From DSNY01 sp016861185 (GTDB taxonomy: Bacteria > Pseudomonadota > Gammaproteobacteria > Burkholderiales > Burkholderiaceae_F), in the NCBI GenBank assembly GCA_030263275.1, contig SZOR01000022.1:1-42469 (forward strand): 42,469 bases of DNA, in the 5' to 3' direction. Numbering within the stretch: the first letter of the stretch is position 1; the number at the start of each line of letters is the position of its first letter. The notes under the pieces were generated by a model. That model did no database searches. It was not told the origin of the DNA and saw only the letters and a program-made list of their open reading frames with translations. The position numbers and the translations under genes are program-made. This document shows positions 22,985 through 31,231 of the stretch, one piece after another.

Positions 22985-23404
22985 ATGGGCGACACCGTGC
23001 GCAAGGTGTACCACTACGCCACCCTGGTACCCAACAGGCCTGGCCAGGCGTTCAAGGTGCTCGCCACGCTGGTCAGCGCGGGCATCAATCTGCTCGCGTG
23101 CACCGGCACGCCGCGGGGTCGCCGCGCGCAGATCGACGTCGTGCCCGACGACACCCGCAAGTTCAACGCCGCGGTCAAGAAGGCGGGGCTCAAGTTCGCG
23201 CCGAAGAAGTCCGGCTTCCTGATCCAGGGCGAAGACCGCCCCGGCGCGCTCGCCGACAATCTCAAGCTGCTGGCCGACAAAGGCATCAACGTCGCGGCGG
23301 TCGACGGACTGTCCGCCGGCAAGGGCCGCTGGGGCGCGATCCTGTGGGTCGACCCGAAGGACGTGAATCGCGCGGGGAGGGTGTTGAGGGCGAAGGTGAA
23401 GTAG
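22985..23404 (+). CDS. Tandem ACT-domain protein
   Basis: A 139-residue protein made of two ACT-like halves: YHYATLVPNRPGQAFKVLAT with GINLLACTG, and FLIQGEDRPGALADNLKLLA with GINVAAVDGL. ACT domains bind amino acids or similar ligands. No enzyme domain is attached. ATG 22985 follows GGAGGAAGCG. It lies 119 bp after lysR on the same strand and is convergent with the rhodanese gene. Its ligand and partner are unknown; a link to aromatic amino acid supply of phenylacetate is only a guess. Confidence 0.8.
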   Translation: MGDTVRKVYHYATLVPNRPGQAFKVLATLVSAGINLLACTGTPRGRRAQIDVVPDDTRKFNAAVKKAGLKFAPKKSGFLIQGEDRPGALADNLKLLADKGINVAAVDGLSAGKGRWGAILWVDPKDVNRAGRVLRAKVK

Positions 23405-23456
23405 TCTCGGCGCGCTCGCGCGCGTCAACGCCCGCCGACGCGACCGTTTGCGCGCG

Positions 23457-23846
23457 TCACGTTTGCCGCCAGGGCAGCCCGTGCTTGCGCCAGCCGCCGA
23501 GCGTGCCGCGGTGGTGGTCGTGGTCGAGCTCGCCTTCGAAGCCTTCGAGCACGTTGGCCACGTCGGTGAAGCCGTGCGCTTCGAGGGCTGCACCGGCGTC
23601 GAGCGTGCGCTTGCCGCTGCGGCAGATCAGGATGACGGGGCGGTCCTTACGCACGGCAACGCGCTGCACTTCCTCGACAAAGTGCGGGTTCAGTTCGAAG
23701 TCGGGCGCCGTCTGCCACTCGACGTTGATCGCACCGATGGGATGGCCCACGTACCAGAACTCGATGTCGGTGCGCGTATCGATCAGCAGCGCGTTGGGAT
23801 CGGCTTGCAACACGTCATAGGCCTGCTGCGGTGTCAGGTGTTTCAT
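23457..23846 (-). CDS. Rhodanese-like sulfurtransferase
   Basis: A 129-residue single rhodanese domain. LIDTRTDIEFWYVGHPIGA is the N-terminal signature, and the active loop ICRSGKRT carries the catalytic Cys75. GAALEAHGFTDVANVLEGFEG is the usual C-terminal block. It is cytoplasmic, with no signal. The start ATG 23846 follows CAGGGAGCG. Such proteins move sulfane sulfur; delivery to iron-sulfur or molybdenum enzymes of the neighbourhood is conceivable but unsupported. Confidence 0.92.
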   Translation of the reverse strand: MKHLTPQQAYDVLQADPNALLIDTRTDIEFWYVGHPIGAINVEWQTAPDFELNPHFVEEVQRVAVRKDRPVILICRSGKRTLDAGAALEAHGFTDVANVLEGFEGELDHDHHRGTLGGWRKHGLPWRQT

Positions 23847-24156
23847 CGTTCGCTCCCTGCCGCGATTATGTGGGGCAACGCTGCGGTGCGGACGAACGCC
23901 TGCGCATATGGACATGCCGGTGCGCTATCGGCCGCGGACGCGCCGAACCCGTCTTCGCCCAGGCCAGCCGTCCGCGGCGGACGAGTTCGACGCCGGACGG
24001 CACGAGAAGGTCGCCCGTGAACAACGGCAGCCACGAGGTGACGCTCATCGGCACGAGGTTCGGCACGCCGGTCGATTCGCGCGATTGCCCGGACACAGTC
24101 AAAATACGGGCGGATCGGCCGCGCACGGCGCGCCGCGCTGGGGGAGAACAAAGACC
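23847..24156. other. 310-bp divergent gap between rhodanese and PilZ genes
   Basis: No convincing gene. A 60-codon minus-strand frame (23866-24048) begins MSVTSWLPLFTGDLLVPSG but has no clear ribosome site and no family match I know. The gap should hold the promoters of both divergent genes; I cannot point to convincing -35/-10 pairs. Confidence 0.5.
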
Positions 24157-24861
24157 ATGCAGCAGGAACCGGGGGAGCCCTCCGGCGCGCACCGCGCCGG
24201 CTTCGGCGAACTGCACGTTCGGGTCGGGGCGCGGCTTCAACTTGTCGTATCCGCGTTCGGGCGCAGGAGCCCACTGGCCTCGACGCTGCTCGGTTACGCG
24301 GAATCCGAGTACCTGATCGTGCGCACGCCGGCCGAAGGCGGGCTGGCGGTGCGGCTGCAGAACGGCGAGCCGCTCGACGTGCGGCTGTTCACCGGCACGC
24401 ACGTCGTCGAGTTCCGCACGTCGCTGCTGCGCCAGTTCAGCGCGCCGATTTCGTACTGGCACCTGAGCTATCCGGAAGACGTGCGCGTGACCACGCTGCG
24501 CGCCGCCCCGCGCACGCGCGTGGACCTCGGCGCGCAGGCGACCCGCAGTGACGCGGCGGCGGTGCAGGTCCGGCTGACCGACCTGAGCGCCTTGGGCGCC
24601 AAGGTGCTCGCGCCGGAGCCGCTCGGAGAGCGCGGGCAGACGTTGGAACTCGCGTTCGACATCCCGCGCGGACCGCAAGGCGTCGCGGCGAAGATCGCGG
24701 TCGCGGCGGCGATCCGCGGCGTCAAGCCGCTCGCGGCAGCCGACGCGCCGCCGAGTTATGCGCACGGCCTGCAGTTCGAAAACCTCAGCGAAAGCGACCA
24801 GGTCCTGCTGCAGAACTTCGTGCTGCAGAAGCTCAACGAAGCGCCGGCCACGGGGGTTTAG
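24157..24861 (+). CDS. PilZ-domain protein, YcgR-like
   Basis: A 234-residue protein with an N-terminal YcgR-like beta domain (about 20-120) and a C-terminal PilZ domain. The c-di-GMP motifs are RAAPRTRVD (RxxxR type) and LTDLSALGAKV (DxSxxG type). It likely binds c-di-GMP and affects motility or surface behaviour. ATG 24157 follows GGGGGAG. Its TAG stop overlaps the convergent stop of the next gene by three bases. It does not obviously belong to aromatic metabolism. Confidence 0.78.
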   Translation: MQQEPGEPSGAHRAGFGELHVRVGARLQLVVSAFGRRSPLASTLLGYAESEYLIVRTPAEGGLAVRLQNGEPLDVRLFTGTHVVEFRTSLLRQFSAPISYWHLSYPEDVRVTTLRAAPRTRVDLGAQATRSDAAAVQVRLTDLSALGAKVLAPEPLGERGQTLELAFDIPRGPQGVAAKIAVAAAIRGVKPLAAADAPPSYAHGLQFENLSESDQVLLQNFVLQKLNEAPATGV

Positions 24862-25328
24862 CCGGCTGGCGTGAACTCGATCCTGCCTTCGGGCAGCATG
24901 TAGAGGACGAGCGCGCGGCCGTCGGTCACCGTCGGATAATGAGCGGAGTCCGGCGGATAGACCTTCCAGCCCGCGCCCTTGCCGCAGAAGCGCGCGGTCG
25001 GCGTCACCGGCATCACCATGCAGATCTCGCCGGTCGGATGGCGGTGATGCGGGCCGACGATGTCGGTCAGATCGACGACGTCGACGCTCAGGTTCGACGT
25101 CTGCGGCCCGGGCTCGATCACGCGGCCGAAGCGGCGGCCCGCGCCGCCTTGCGTGCACATCCAGCCCGCGGCGATCGCCGCGTGGCACGCGGCTTCGATC
25201 GCCTTGAATTCGGTTGAGGTCGGCGGAAAGCGGCGGTCGAGTTCGTCGCCGAGCTCGGGCGCGAGCGGCTTGCCGGCGACGGCGGCGGTGATCGGTTTGA
25301 GCAACTCGCGAAACTGATCGACGTTCAT
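24858..25328 (-). CDS. Small cupin-like protein, DUF4863 / hydroxylaminobenzoate lyase-like
   Basis: A 156-residue protein. The C-terminal half has HHRHPTGEICMVMPV, a cupin-like His/Glu cluster near 95-110, then FCGKGAGWKVYPPDSAHYPT and a terminal RIEFTPAG. From memory it resembles the DUF4863 family, which includes 4-hydroxylaminobenzoate lyase and is often seen near benzoyl-CoA genes. I am not certain of this. ATG 25328 follows AGGAGG. It is the last gene of the korA-to-fadH run, 63 bp after fadH. Its reaction in this pathway is unknown. Confidence 0.65.
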   Translation of the reverse strand: MNVDQFRELLKPITAAVAGKPLAPELGDELDRRFPPTSTEFKAIEAACHAAIAAGWMCTQGGAGRRFGRVIEPGPQTSNLSVDVVDLTDIVGPHHRHPTGEICMVMPVTPTARFCGKGAGWKVYPPDSAHYPTVTDGRALVLYMLPEGRIEFTPAG

Positions 25329-25391
25329 TCGCACCCTCCTTTCATGCCGCCATTGTCGGCCCATTCCGCCGGTTCGGCTCCCCGCCGGCGG

Positions 25392-27416
25392 TCAGATGGC
25401 CACCGCCAGCCGCGTCGCCTCGTCGATCGCGCGGGCAGCGTCGAGTTCGGCGGCCAGTTTGGCGCCGCCGAGCAGATGCGGCTTCGCGCCGCGCGCGACG
25501 AGCGCGTCGTACAGCGCGCGGTCGCTTTCCTGGCCGGCGCAGATGACGACGTGATCGACGTCCAGCGCTCTCTCCGTTCCGTCGATCCGATAGTGCAGCC
25601 CGCGATCGTCGATCGCCGTGTAGCTGGCGCCCGAGATCATTCCGACGCCTGCGTCGCGCAGCTTCGCCTTGAGGATCCAGCCGGTCGTCTTGCCGAGGTT
25701 GGCGCCGAGCTTGTCGGTCTTGCGCTGGAGCATCGCCACCTTGCGCTTGTGCCGGCGCGGCCGTTCGAGGGCGTGCCCTTCCAGCCCGCCCGCGCGCACG
25801 CTTGCATCGACGCCCCAAGCTGCGAGAAACGCGTCGGGCACGCGCGATTCGTCGGGATCGCCGAGCAGGAACTCGGCGACGTCGAAGCCGATGCCGCCAG
25901 CGCCGACGATCGCGACGCGCTCGCCGACGCGTTTGGCGCCGCTCAGCACGTCGACGTACGAAACGACCTTCGGATCATCGATGCCAGGAATCGCGGGCAC
26001 GCGCGGCTTCACGCCCGTGGCGAGCACGATCTCGTCGTAGCCCTCGGCGACCAGCGCATCGGCGTCGGCGCGCACGCCGAGCTTCACCTGCACGCCGAGC
26101 CGATCGAGCCGGGCGCGGAAGTAACGCAGCAGTTCGCCGAACTCGCTCTTGCCGGGAACGACCTTCGCCAGGTTGAGCTGGCCGCCGAGCGAACCCGCGG
26201 CTTCGAACAGCGTTACGCGATGCCCGCGCTCGGCCGCGTTGACGGCGAAGGCCATGCCGGCAGGACCCGCGCCGACGACCGCGATCCGCTTCGGCTGCGC
26301 GGTGGGCGCGTCGACGAACTCGGTTTCCCGGCCGGCGCGCGGATTGACGAGGCAGGTCGCCGGCTGCTCGGTGAAGATGCGGTCGAGGCACGACTGGTTG
26401 CAGGCGATGCACGTGGCGATCTCGTCGGCGCGCCCGAGCCGGACCTTCTTCGCGAAGTCCGGGTCGGCGAGCAGCGGCCGCGCCATCGACACGAGGTCGG
26501 CAGCGCCGCCGGCGAGCAGCGCTTCGGCGACGTCCGGATCGTTGACGCGGTTGGACGCGATCACCGGGATCGACACTGCCTGCTTGACGCGGCGAATCGC
26601 GAAGGTCCACGCCGCGCGGGGCACGCTGGCGGCGATTGTCGGCACGGGCGATTCGTGCCAGCCGATGCCGGTGTTCAGCAGGTTCGCGCCGGCCTGCTCG
26701 ATGCGGCGCGCGAATTGTGCGATCTCTTCGGCCGACAGTCCGCCTTCGACGAGGTCGATGGACGAGATACGGTAGATCAGCAGGAAGTCGTCGCCGCACG
26801 CCTTGCGCACCGCCTTGACGACTTCGACAGGAAAACGCACGCGGTTGTCGAAAGAGCCGCCGAAGTCGTCGGTCCGCTGATTCGTCGCCGGCGCGGTGAA
26901 CTCGTTGATCAGATAGCCCTCCGAGCCCATGATCTCGACGCCGTCGTAGCCCGCGGCGCGCGCGAGCGCCGCGGTGCGCGCGAAATCTCCGATCGTCCGC
27001 CACACGTCCGCGGTCGAAAGTGCACGCGGCGCATACCGGTTGATCCGCGCCTTGATCGCTGACGGCGCGACGCACTCGGGCACTTTCGCGTATCGACCCG
27101 CGTGCAGGATCTGCAGCGCGATGCGTCCGCCTTCGCGATGGACCGCGTCGCAGATCGCGCGGTGCGGTTCGCGCTGATTCTCGCGGTCGAGGATCGGCGC
27201 GCCGGGCTCGATCAGGCCTTCGGGGTTCGGCGCGTAGCCGCCCGTCAGGATCAGCGCCGCTTCGCCGCGCGCGCGGGCGGCATAGAACGCCTGCAGCCGC
27301 TCGACCGGACGATCGAGCGTTTCGAGCCGCGTATGCATCGCGCCCATCACGATGCGGTTGCGCAGCGTGAGGAAGCCGAGGTCGAGTGGGGACAGGAGGT
27401 GGTGATGGCGAGGCAT
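25392..27416 (-). CDS. fadH: 2,4-Dienoyl-CoA reductase-like FMN/FAD/4Fe-4S enzyme (FadH type)
   Basis: A 674-residue enzyme of the FadH/old-yellow-enzyme family. The FMN barrel carries GYDGVEIMGSEGYLINEF and GIGWHESPVPTIA, whose Tyr and His match the catalytic pair of E. coli FadH. The four-cysteine cluster is in CIACNQSCLDR and ATCLVNPRAG. The NADPH/FAD part has IAVVGAGPAGMAFAVNAAER and VAIVGAGGIGFDVAEFL. E. coli FadH reduces 2,4-dienoyl-CoA. Here it could act on unsaturated CoA intermediates, though a different enoate substrate is possible. It follows the padB-like gene after 121 bp that hold a palindromic repeat. Confidence 0.85.
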   Translation of the reverse strand: MPRHHHLLSPLDLGFLTLRNRIVMGAMHTRLETLDRPVERLQAFYAARARGEAALILTGGYAPNPEGLIEPGAPILDRENQREPHRAICDAVHREGGRIALQILHAGRYAKVPECVAPSAIKARINRYAPRALSTADVWRTIGDFARTAALARAAGYDGVEIMGSEGYLINEFTAPATNQRTDDFGGSFDNRVRFPVEVVKAVRKACGDDFLLIYRISSIDLVEGGLSAEEIAQFARRIEQAGANLLNTGIGWHESPVPTIAASVPRAAWTFAIRRVKQAVSIPVIASNRVNDPDVAEALLAGGAADLVSMARPLLADPDFAKKVRLGRADEIATCIACNQSCLDRIFTEQPATCLVNPRAGRETEFVDAPTAQPKRIAVVGAGPAGMAFAVNAAERGHRVTLFEAAGSLGGQLNLAKVVPGKSEFGELLRYFRARLDRLGVQVKLGVRADADALVAEGYDEIVLATGVKPRVPAIPGIDDPKVVSYVDVLSGAKRVGERVAIVGAGGIGFDVAEFLLGDPDESRVPDAFLAAWGVDASVRAGGLEGHALERPRRHKRKVAMLQRKTDKLGANLGKTTGWILKAKLRDAGVGMISGASYTAIDDRGLHYRIDGTERALDVDHVVICAGQESDRALYDALVARGAKPHLLGGAKLAAELDAARAIDEATRLAVAI

Positions 27417-27431
27417 TCGTTCGGAATTCTT

Positions 27432-27526
27432 CCCCCTTTCGTAAAGGGGGACGGAGGGGGATTTTGAGGCTCTTGCAGTGCGTGGCGCTGTCGAAATCCC
27501 CCCTGCCCCCCTTTTTCAAAGGGGGG
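27432..27526. repeat. CCCCCTTTCGTAAAGGGGG repeat, copy between padB and fadH
   Basis: The left hairpin is 27432-27450, and the right one ends in CTTTTTCAAAGGGGGG at 27526. GGGGGATTTT and AAATCCCCCC form the inner pair. It fills the gap between the padB stop and the fadH start on the minus strand, 15 bp upstream of fadH. It may act as a processing or attenuation site. Confidence 0.8.
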
Positions 27527-27537
27527 TGGATCGGGCT

Positions 27538-30285
27538 CTAGCCGCGCGTAAGCTTGCGCACCGCCACGCGAACGACGTCGGCGCCGGAGCCGGTCGCGTC
27601 GGTCAGTTCGAGCGACATCGGCGCGATCGTGTTCAGGCTCGGCGCCTTCATGTCCTTCGCGTATGGCGTAGCCCAGTGGTCGAACTGGCCGATGATCAGC
27701 AGCGTCTGCGGATGTATGCCCTGCGCGAGCACCGCGCGGCCCTGGGTGGCGCCGACGACCGAGCGGACCCCGCTCAGGTCCCCATCGTCGACGTCGAGCC
27801 TGGCGGCGGTGCGCGCGTTGATCACGACGCCGCGATGGCCGCGCAGGTTGCCGGCGACCTCGTCCATCAGCTGGATCGCCGCGTTGCCGCCGGCGTGGTA
27901 CTGCATGCTCTTGGTCGTCAGCAGCCAGAACGGAAAGTCCTCGGGCTTGTGGCCGCGGCGCACGAGATCCTTCTCCCACATCGCCGGAAAGTCGTGCCAC
28001 ACGGGCAGCGGCTGGTATTCGTCGAGCTGGCGGTCCCACCATTGGACGCCCGCCTCGTGCAGCCGGTTGCCGAGCTCGCGGCCGGCGCGCAGCAGCCGCT
28101 CCTGATACGGCAGCTCGAAGCGCAGCCCCTGCCGCTTCAGCGTCGGGTACAGGTACCAGCCGGTCTGTTTGTACGGCCGCGTCATCAGGCCGTGTTCCTT
28201 GAACCAGTCGAGGTCGTGCACCTCGGCACCACCCGAGAGTTCATGGCTCGCCGCGCGGCAGACGGCATCCCAGATCTCGTCGACCGAATGCGGCTGCGTG
28301 GGGTCGAGCGCGAAGTCGCGCGCATCGGTCTTCAGCGGCACGCCGCAGGCGCCGCGGTTGATCGCCTCGAAGTACGGTTCGAGCAGACCGGTGCGGCGTG
28401 CGAGTTCCGTGGCGATCCAGGTGAAGTCGCGCGAATCGCCCTGCGGCGCGACCGCGGGCTGGCGCAGCACCCAACCCTGGTGATGCCAGAACTGCTCGAC
28501 GAACTTGGTCTTGCCCATGCGAATCAACTGCGTCGATTCGAGGTCGGTCGCCTCGGGCAGCACGATGTCGGCCATGTGGTTCGTCTCGTCCGGCGTGTAT
28601 ACGACGCACACCGTGAACGGGAACTTCGCCATCATCGCGGCGACCTTGCGCGTGTCCCAGAACGAGATCGCCGGATTCGTGCGGTAGGCAATCCACATCT
28701 CGGGCAGGCTCGCCTCTGGCCACGCTTCGGGCGTGCGGTCGGTGAACATCCACGCCAGATGCGTCGGTCCGAGCGCCTCGCTCCACGCGCCCGAATTGCC
28801 CGACAGCGGCACCAGCGTCCGGTGCGCGTTGCGGCCGGTCGGCTTGCGCACCCACGTGTCCTTGCCGGTCGGGTTCATGTTGGTGTTCATGAAGCCGTCG
28901 ACTCCCGGCTTTACGCTGGCGTGGCGGTTGTCGTGCGGCTTGTTCAACCGGATCGTCGTACCGAGCGTCCCGCCCGGCGCTTCGAGCGCGCCGACCAGCA
29001 CCGCGAGCACGGTGCGCGACCACACGCATTCGAATGCGCCCCAGCCGTTGTTGACCGTCTTGCCGAGCGTCACCGCGACCGGGCGGAACGACAGCAGCTC
29101 GCCGTCGATCTCGATCGTCTCGCCGATGCAGGCGTTGTCGAGGTATTCGCCGGCGATGCGGCGGATCGTCGCGGCCGGCACTTCGCAGATCGACTCCGCC
29201 CACGCGGGACTGTACTGGCGCATGTGCGCGACGAGTTTCGCGAATGCCGTGTCGGCGTCGACGTTCTCGTATGTCCAGCGCTCGCCGTCGGCGCCCAATT
29301 CGACCGCACGCGCGACCCGCACGCGGCCTTCGAGCAGCGGCTCGCTGCCCGCCGTGTCGTACGGAACGGCTGCGCTTCGCCTCACGTCCCACAGCAGCGG
29401 CTTGCCGCTGTCGGCGTCGCGCAGGTAGTAGCCGTTCGGCCCCACGAGGTAAGGCGACGAAGTCATGTCGCGCAGAAAGTCGAGGTCGAGCCGCTCGCGC
29501 GGATGCTCGTGCAGCATCACGTGGATCAGCGCGAACATGAACGCGGCGTCGGTCTTCGGCTTGATCGGGATCCATTCGGCCGAGGTCGCCGCGGTCACCG
29601 ACAGATGCGGCTCGATCTGCACACGCTTCGCACCCCGCACGCGCGCGTCCGCGTGGCGCGTGACCGCGCACGGGCCGCCGGTGACTTCGTTGTTGTTGCC
29701 GAGCGAGATGTTGAAGCGCGTGTGCGGCATGTCGGCTGACACGGTGAACGCGCGGTGCCAGAACTCGCCGAACAGGTGCTCGGAGTGCACGCACTTGACG
29801 CCTTGCCCCGAACCGAAGCTGTAGTCGACCGCGCCCCACGCGGCGAGGAAGGCCGGGAAGCTGCCCATGTAGTTGGCGGGCGTGCCGCCGTGGCCGAAGG
29901 TCGCGGCAAGGCGCGGCAGACCGTGCTCGTCGTGCAGCCCGCGGCTGCGGATCTCGCGCAGCTTGGCGGCGATCGCGTCGAGCGCTTCGTCCCACGAGAT
30001 CGGCACCCAGCCCGGATCCTCGGCGATGCCCTTCTTCGGGTTCGTGCGCTTCATCGGCGTCAGGATGCGCGCCGGGTGGTAGGTCTTCTGGATCAGCCCG
30101 TACGCTTTCACGCAGGGCCGGCCGTCGGACGGATGCAGGCCGATGCCGTCGAAGTTCGGCCCGATGCCGGTGGCCACGCCGTCGGTCACCTTGACCGTCA
30201 GCAGGTCGGGGCCGGCCACGCAGTTGTAGCAATAGGTCGGCACGTCGCGCGTCGCGCGCTTCGGTTCGATGGATGTCGTGCTCAT
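27538..30285 (-). CDS. padB: Molybdopterin oxidoreductase large subunit, PadB-type (phenylacetyl-CoA oxidation)
   Basis: A 915-residue DMSO-reductase-family molybdoenzyme. The N-terminal cluster has Cys19, Cys22 and Cys58 (YCYNC, RPCVKAYG), but Pro26 stands where a third cysteine usually lies, with Asp27 next to it. YHPARILTPMKR and PISWDEALDAIA are family blocks. There is no twin-arginine signal, so it should be cytoplasmic. It best fits PadB, the catalytic subunit of phenylacetyl-CoA:acceptor oxidoreductase, which forms phenylglyoxylate. It is preceded by RidA (19 bp) in the kor operon. Its expected padC and padD partners lie at 13966-15476. Another aryl-CoA or hydroxylating substrate is possible. 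Confidence 0.78.
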   Translation of the reverse strand: MSTTSIEPKRATRDVPTYCYNCVAGPDLLTVKVTDGVATGIGPNFDGIGLHPSDGRPCVKAYGLIQKTYHPARILTPMKRTNPKKGIAEDPGWVPISWDEALDAIAAKLREIRSRGLHDEHGLPRLAATFGHGGTPANYMGSFPAFLAAWGAVDYSFGSGQGVKCVHSEHLFGEFWHRAFTVSADMPHTRFNISLGNNNEVTGGPCAVTRHADARVRGAKRVQIEPHLSVTAATSAEWIPIKPKTDAAFMFALIHVMLHEHPRERLDLDFLRDMTSSPYLVGPNGYYLRDADSGKPLLWDVRRSAAVPYDTAGSEPLLEGRVRVARAVELGADGERWTYENVDADTAFAKLVAHMRQYSPAWAESICEVPAATIRRIAGEYLDNACIGETIEIDGELLSFRPVAVTLGKTVNNGWGAFECVWSRTVLAVLVGALEAPGGTLGTTIRLNKPHDNRHASVKPGVDGFMNTNMNPTGKDTWVRKPTGRNAHRTLVPLSGNSGAWSEALGPTHLAWMFTDRTPEAWPEASLPEMWIAYRTNPAISFWDTRKVAAMMAKFPFTVCVVYTPDETNHMADIVLPEATDLESTQLIRMGKTKFVEQFWHHQGWVLRQPAVAPQGDSRDFTWIATELARRTGLLEPYFEAINRGACGVPLKTDARDFALDPTQPHSVDEIWDAVCRAASHELSGGAEVHDLDWFKEHGLMTRPYKQTGWYLYPTLKRQGLRFELPYQERLLRAGRELGNRLHEAGVQWWDRQLDEYQPLPVWHDFPAMWEKDLVRRGHKPEDFPFWLLTTKSMQYHAGGNAAIQLMDEVAGNLRGHRGVVINARTAARLDVDDGDLSGVRSVVGATQGRAVLAQGIHPQTLLIIGQFDHWATPYAKDMKAPSLNTIAPMSLELTDATGSGADVVRVAVRKLTRG

Positions 30286-30304
30286 GCGGACCTCGCTGCG
30301 GCGC

Positions 30305-30712
30305 TCACGCCGCCGAAGGAACCACTGCGGTCGCTTCCAGCTCGATCACCGCGGGATGATCGAGCAGGTCGGCGACGAAGATCATGCTCATCGCCGGATA
30401 GTGTTTGCCCATGCGCTTGCGCCAGACCTCGCCCAGCGCCGCGCGCGCCGCGAGATACGCCGGCTTGTCGCAGCAGTAGGCGGTGATCCGGCAGACGTGC
30501 TCGGGCCGACCGCCTGCCTGCGCGAGCACGTCCAGCACGTTCGCGAGCGCCTGGTCGAACTGCGAAACGAAGTCGGTGCGAACGAAGCGTTGTCGCGCGT
30601 CCCAGCCGACCTGCCCGGCGATGAAGACGATGCGGCTGGCGTCGGCCGCGATGCCGTTCGCATAGCCGATCGGCGGCGCCCAGCCGGGAGGAAGGAGAGT
30701 CCGGTGCGGCAT
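30305..30712 (-). CDS. RidA/YjgF family protein
   Basis: A 135-residue RidA-like protein. PPGWAPPIGYANGIA at the start, VFIAGQVGWDARQRFV, RITAYCCDKPAYLAAR and a C-terminal VIELEATAVVP are the family pattern. Classical RidA proteins hydrolyse reactive enamines/imines. The usual active arginine near the C-terminus is not evident in ITAYCCDK, so this may be a RidA subfamily with another reaction. It is 3 bp from the ferritin-like gene and 19 bp before padB, so it is surely cotranscribed. Its substrate in this operon is unknown. Confidence 0.85.
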   Translation of the reverse strand: MPHRTLLPPGWAPPIGYANGIAADASRIVFIAGQVGWDARQRFVRTDFVSQFDQALANVLDVLAQAGGRPEHVCRITAYCCDKPAYLAARAALGEVWRKRMGKHYPAMSMIFVADLLDHPAVIELEATAVVPSAA

Positions 30713-30715
30713 CGC

Positions 30716-31231
30716 TTACTCGTCGTACCGCGGCGGGTCCGGGTCGTGCGCCCAGTCGGGCTCCGGCTGCGGCACTTTGGCGAGCCAGACGCGAACGAGT
30801 TCGACGTGCTCGTGCTCCTCCTGCTGCAGCTCGAGCGCCGCCTTGCGGATCGAATCGACGGTGGCCGCCTGCGCCAGCCGCGCGAAGAAGCGCTCGGCGC
30901 GCTCTTCGGCGCGCAACGCGAGCTGCAGCGCGTGCCACGGCCGCATCAGGTAGTGCACGTCGTCGAGCGCGATCGTCTCCGCCGCCTCGAAACCCTCCCA
31001 GGCCGGGGCCGCCGCGAGCGGCGGCGGCTCCTTCCAGCCCATCTCGGCCATGATCTTGGCCGCATGCTTGTTCTCGATCAGCGCCATCCGGCGGAACAGC
31101 TCGGCGACGTCGCGGTTGTTGTGCATCTCCATCGCGTCGGCGAGATCGGCGTAGCGCTGCATGGCCTCGAACTCCATCGCCAGCGCCTGCGCCATGAACG
31201 CTTCCAGCGTCTGCGGAACGTCGGTGCTCAT
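30716..31231 (-). CDS. Ferritin-like di-iron protein (rubrerythrin family)
   Basis: A 171-residue four-helix protein. Ligand motifs are AMEFEAMQRY (near 19), IENKHAAKI (ExxH), LRAEERAERFF and QEEHEHVEL (ExxH), the four-helix di-iron set of rubrerythrin-like proteins. The rubredoxin domain is absent. The start ATG 31231 overlaps the korB stop (ATGA). Peroxide or oxygen removal beside the very oxygen-sensitive KorAB is a plausible role, by inference. Confidence 0.82.
   Translation of the reverse strand: MSTDVPQTLEAFMAQALAMEFEAMQRYADLADAMEMHNNRDVAELFRRMALIENKHAAKIMAEMGWKEPPPLAAAPAWEGFEAAETIALDDVHYLMRPWHALQLALRAEERAERFFARLAQAATVDSIRKAALELQQEEHEHVELVRVWLAKVPQPEPDWAHDPDPPRYDE

Noticed and set aside
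23866..24048. A 60-codon minus-strand frame upstream of the rhodanese gene, beginning MSVTSWLPLF
   Set aside because: It looks mildly protein-like but has no Shine-Dalgarno site, no known family, and lies in a probable promoter region.
27478..29739. A 753-codon plus-strand open frame opposite padB
   Set aside because: Low-complexity Arg/Val/Ala/His-rich shadow of the padB-like gene, without motifs or a ribosome site.
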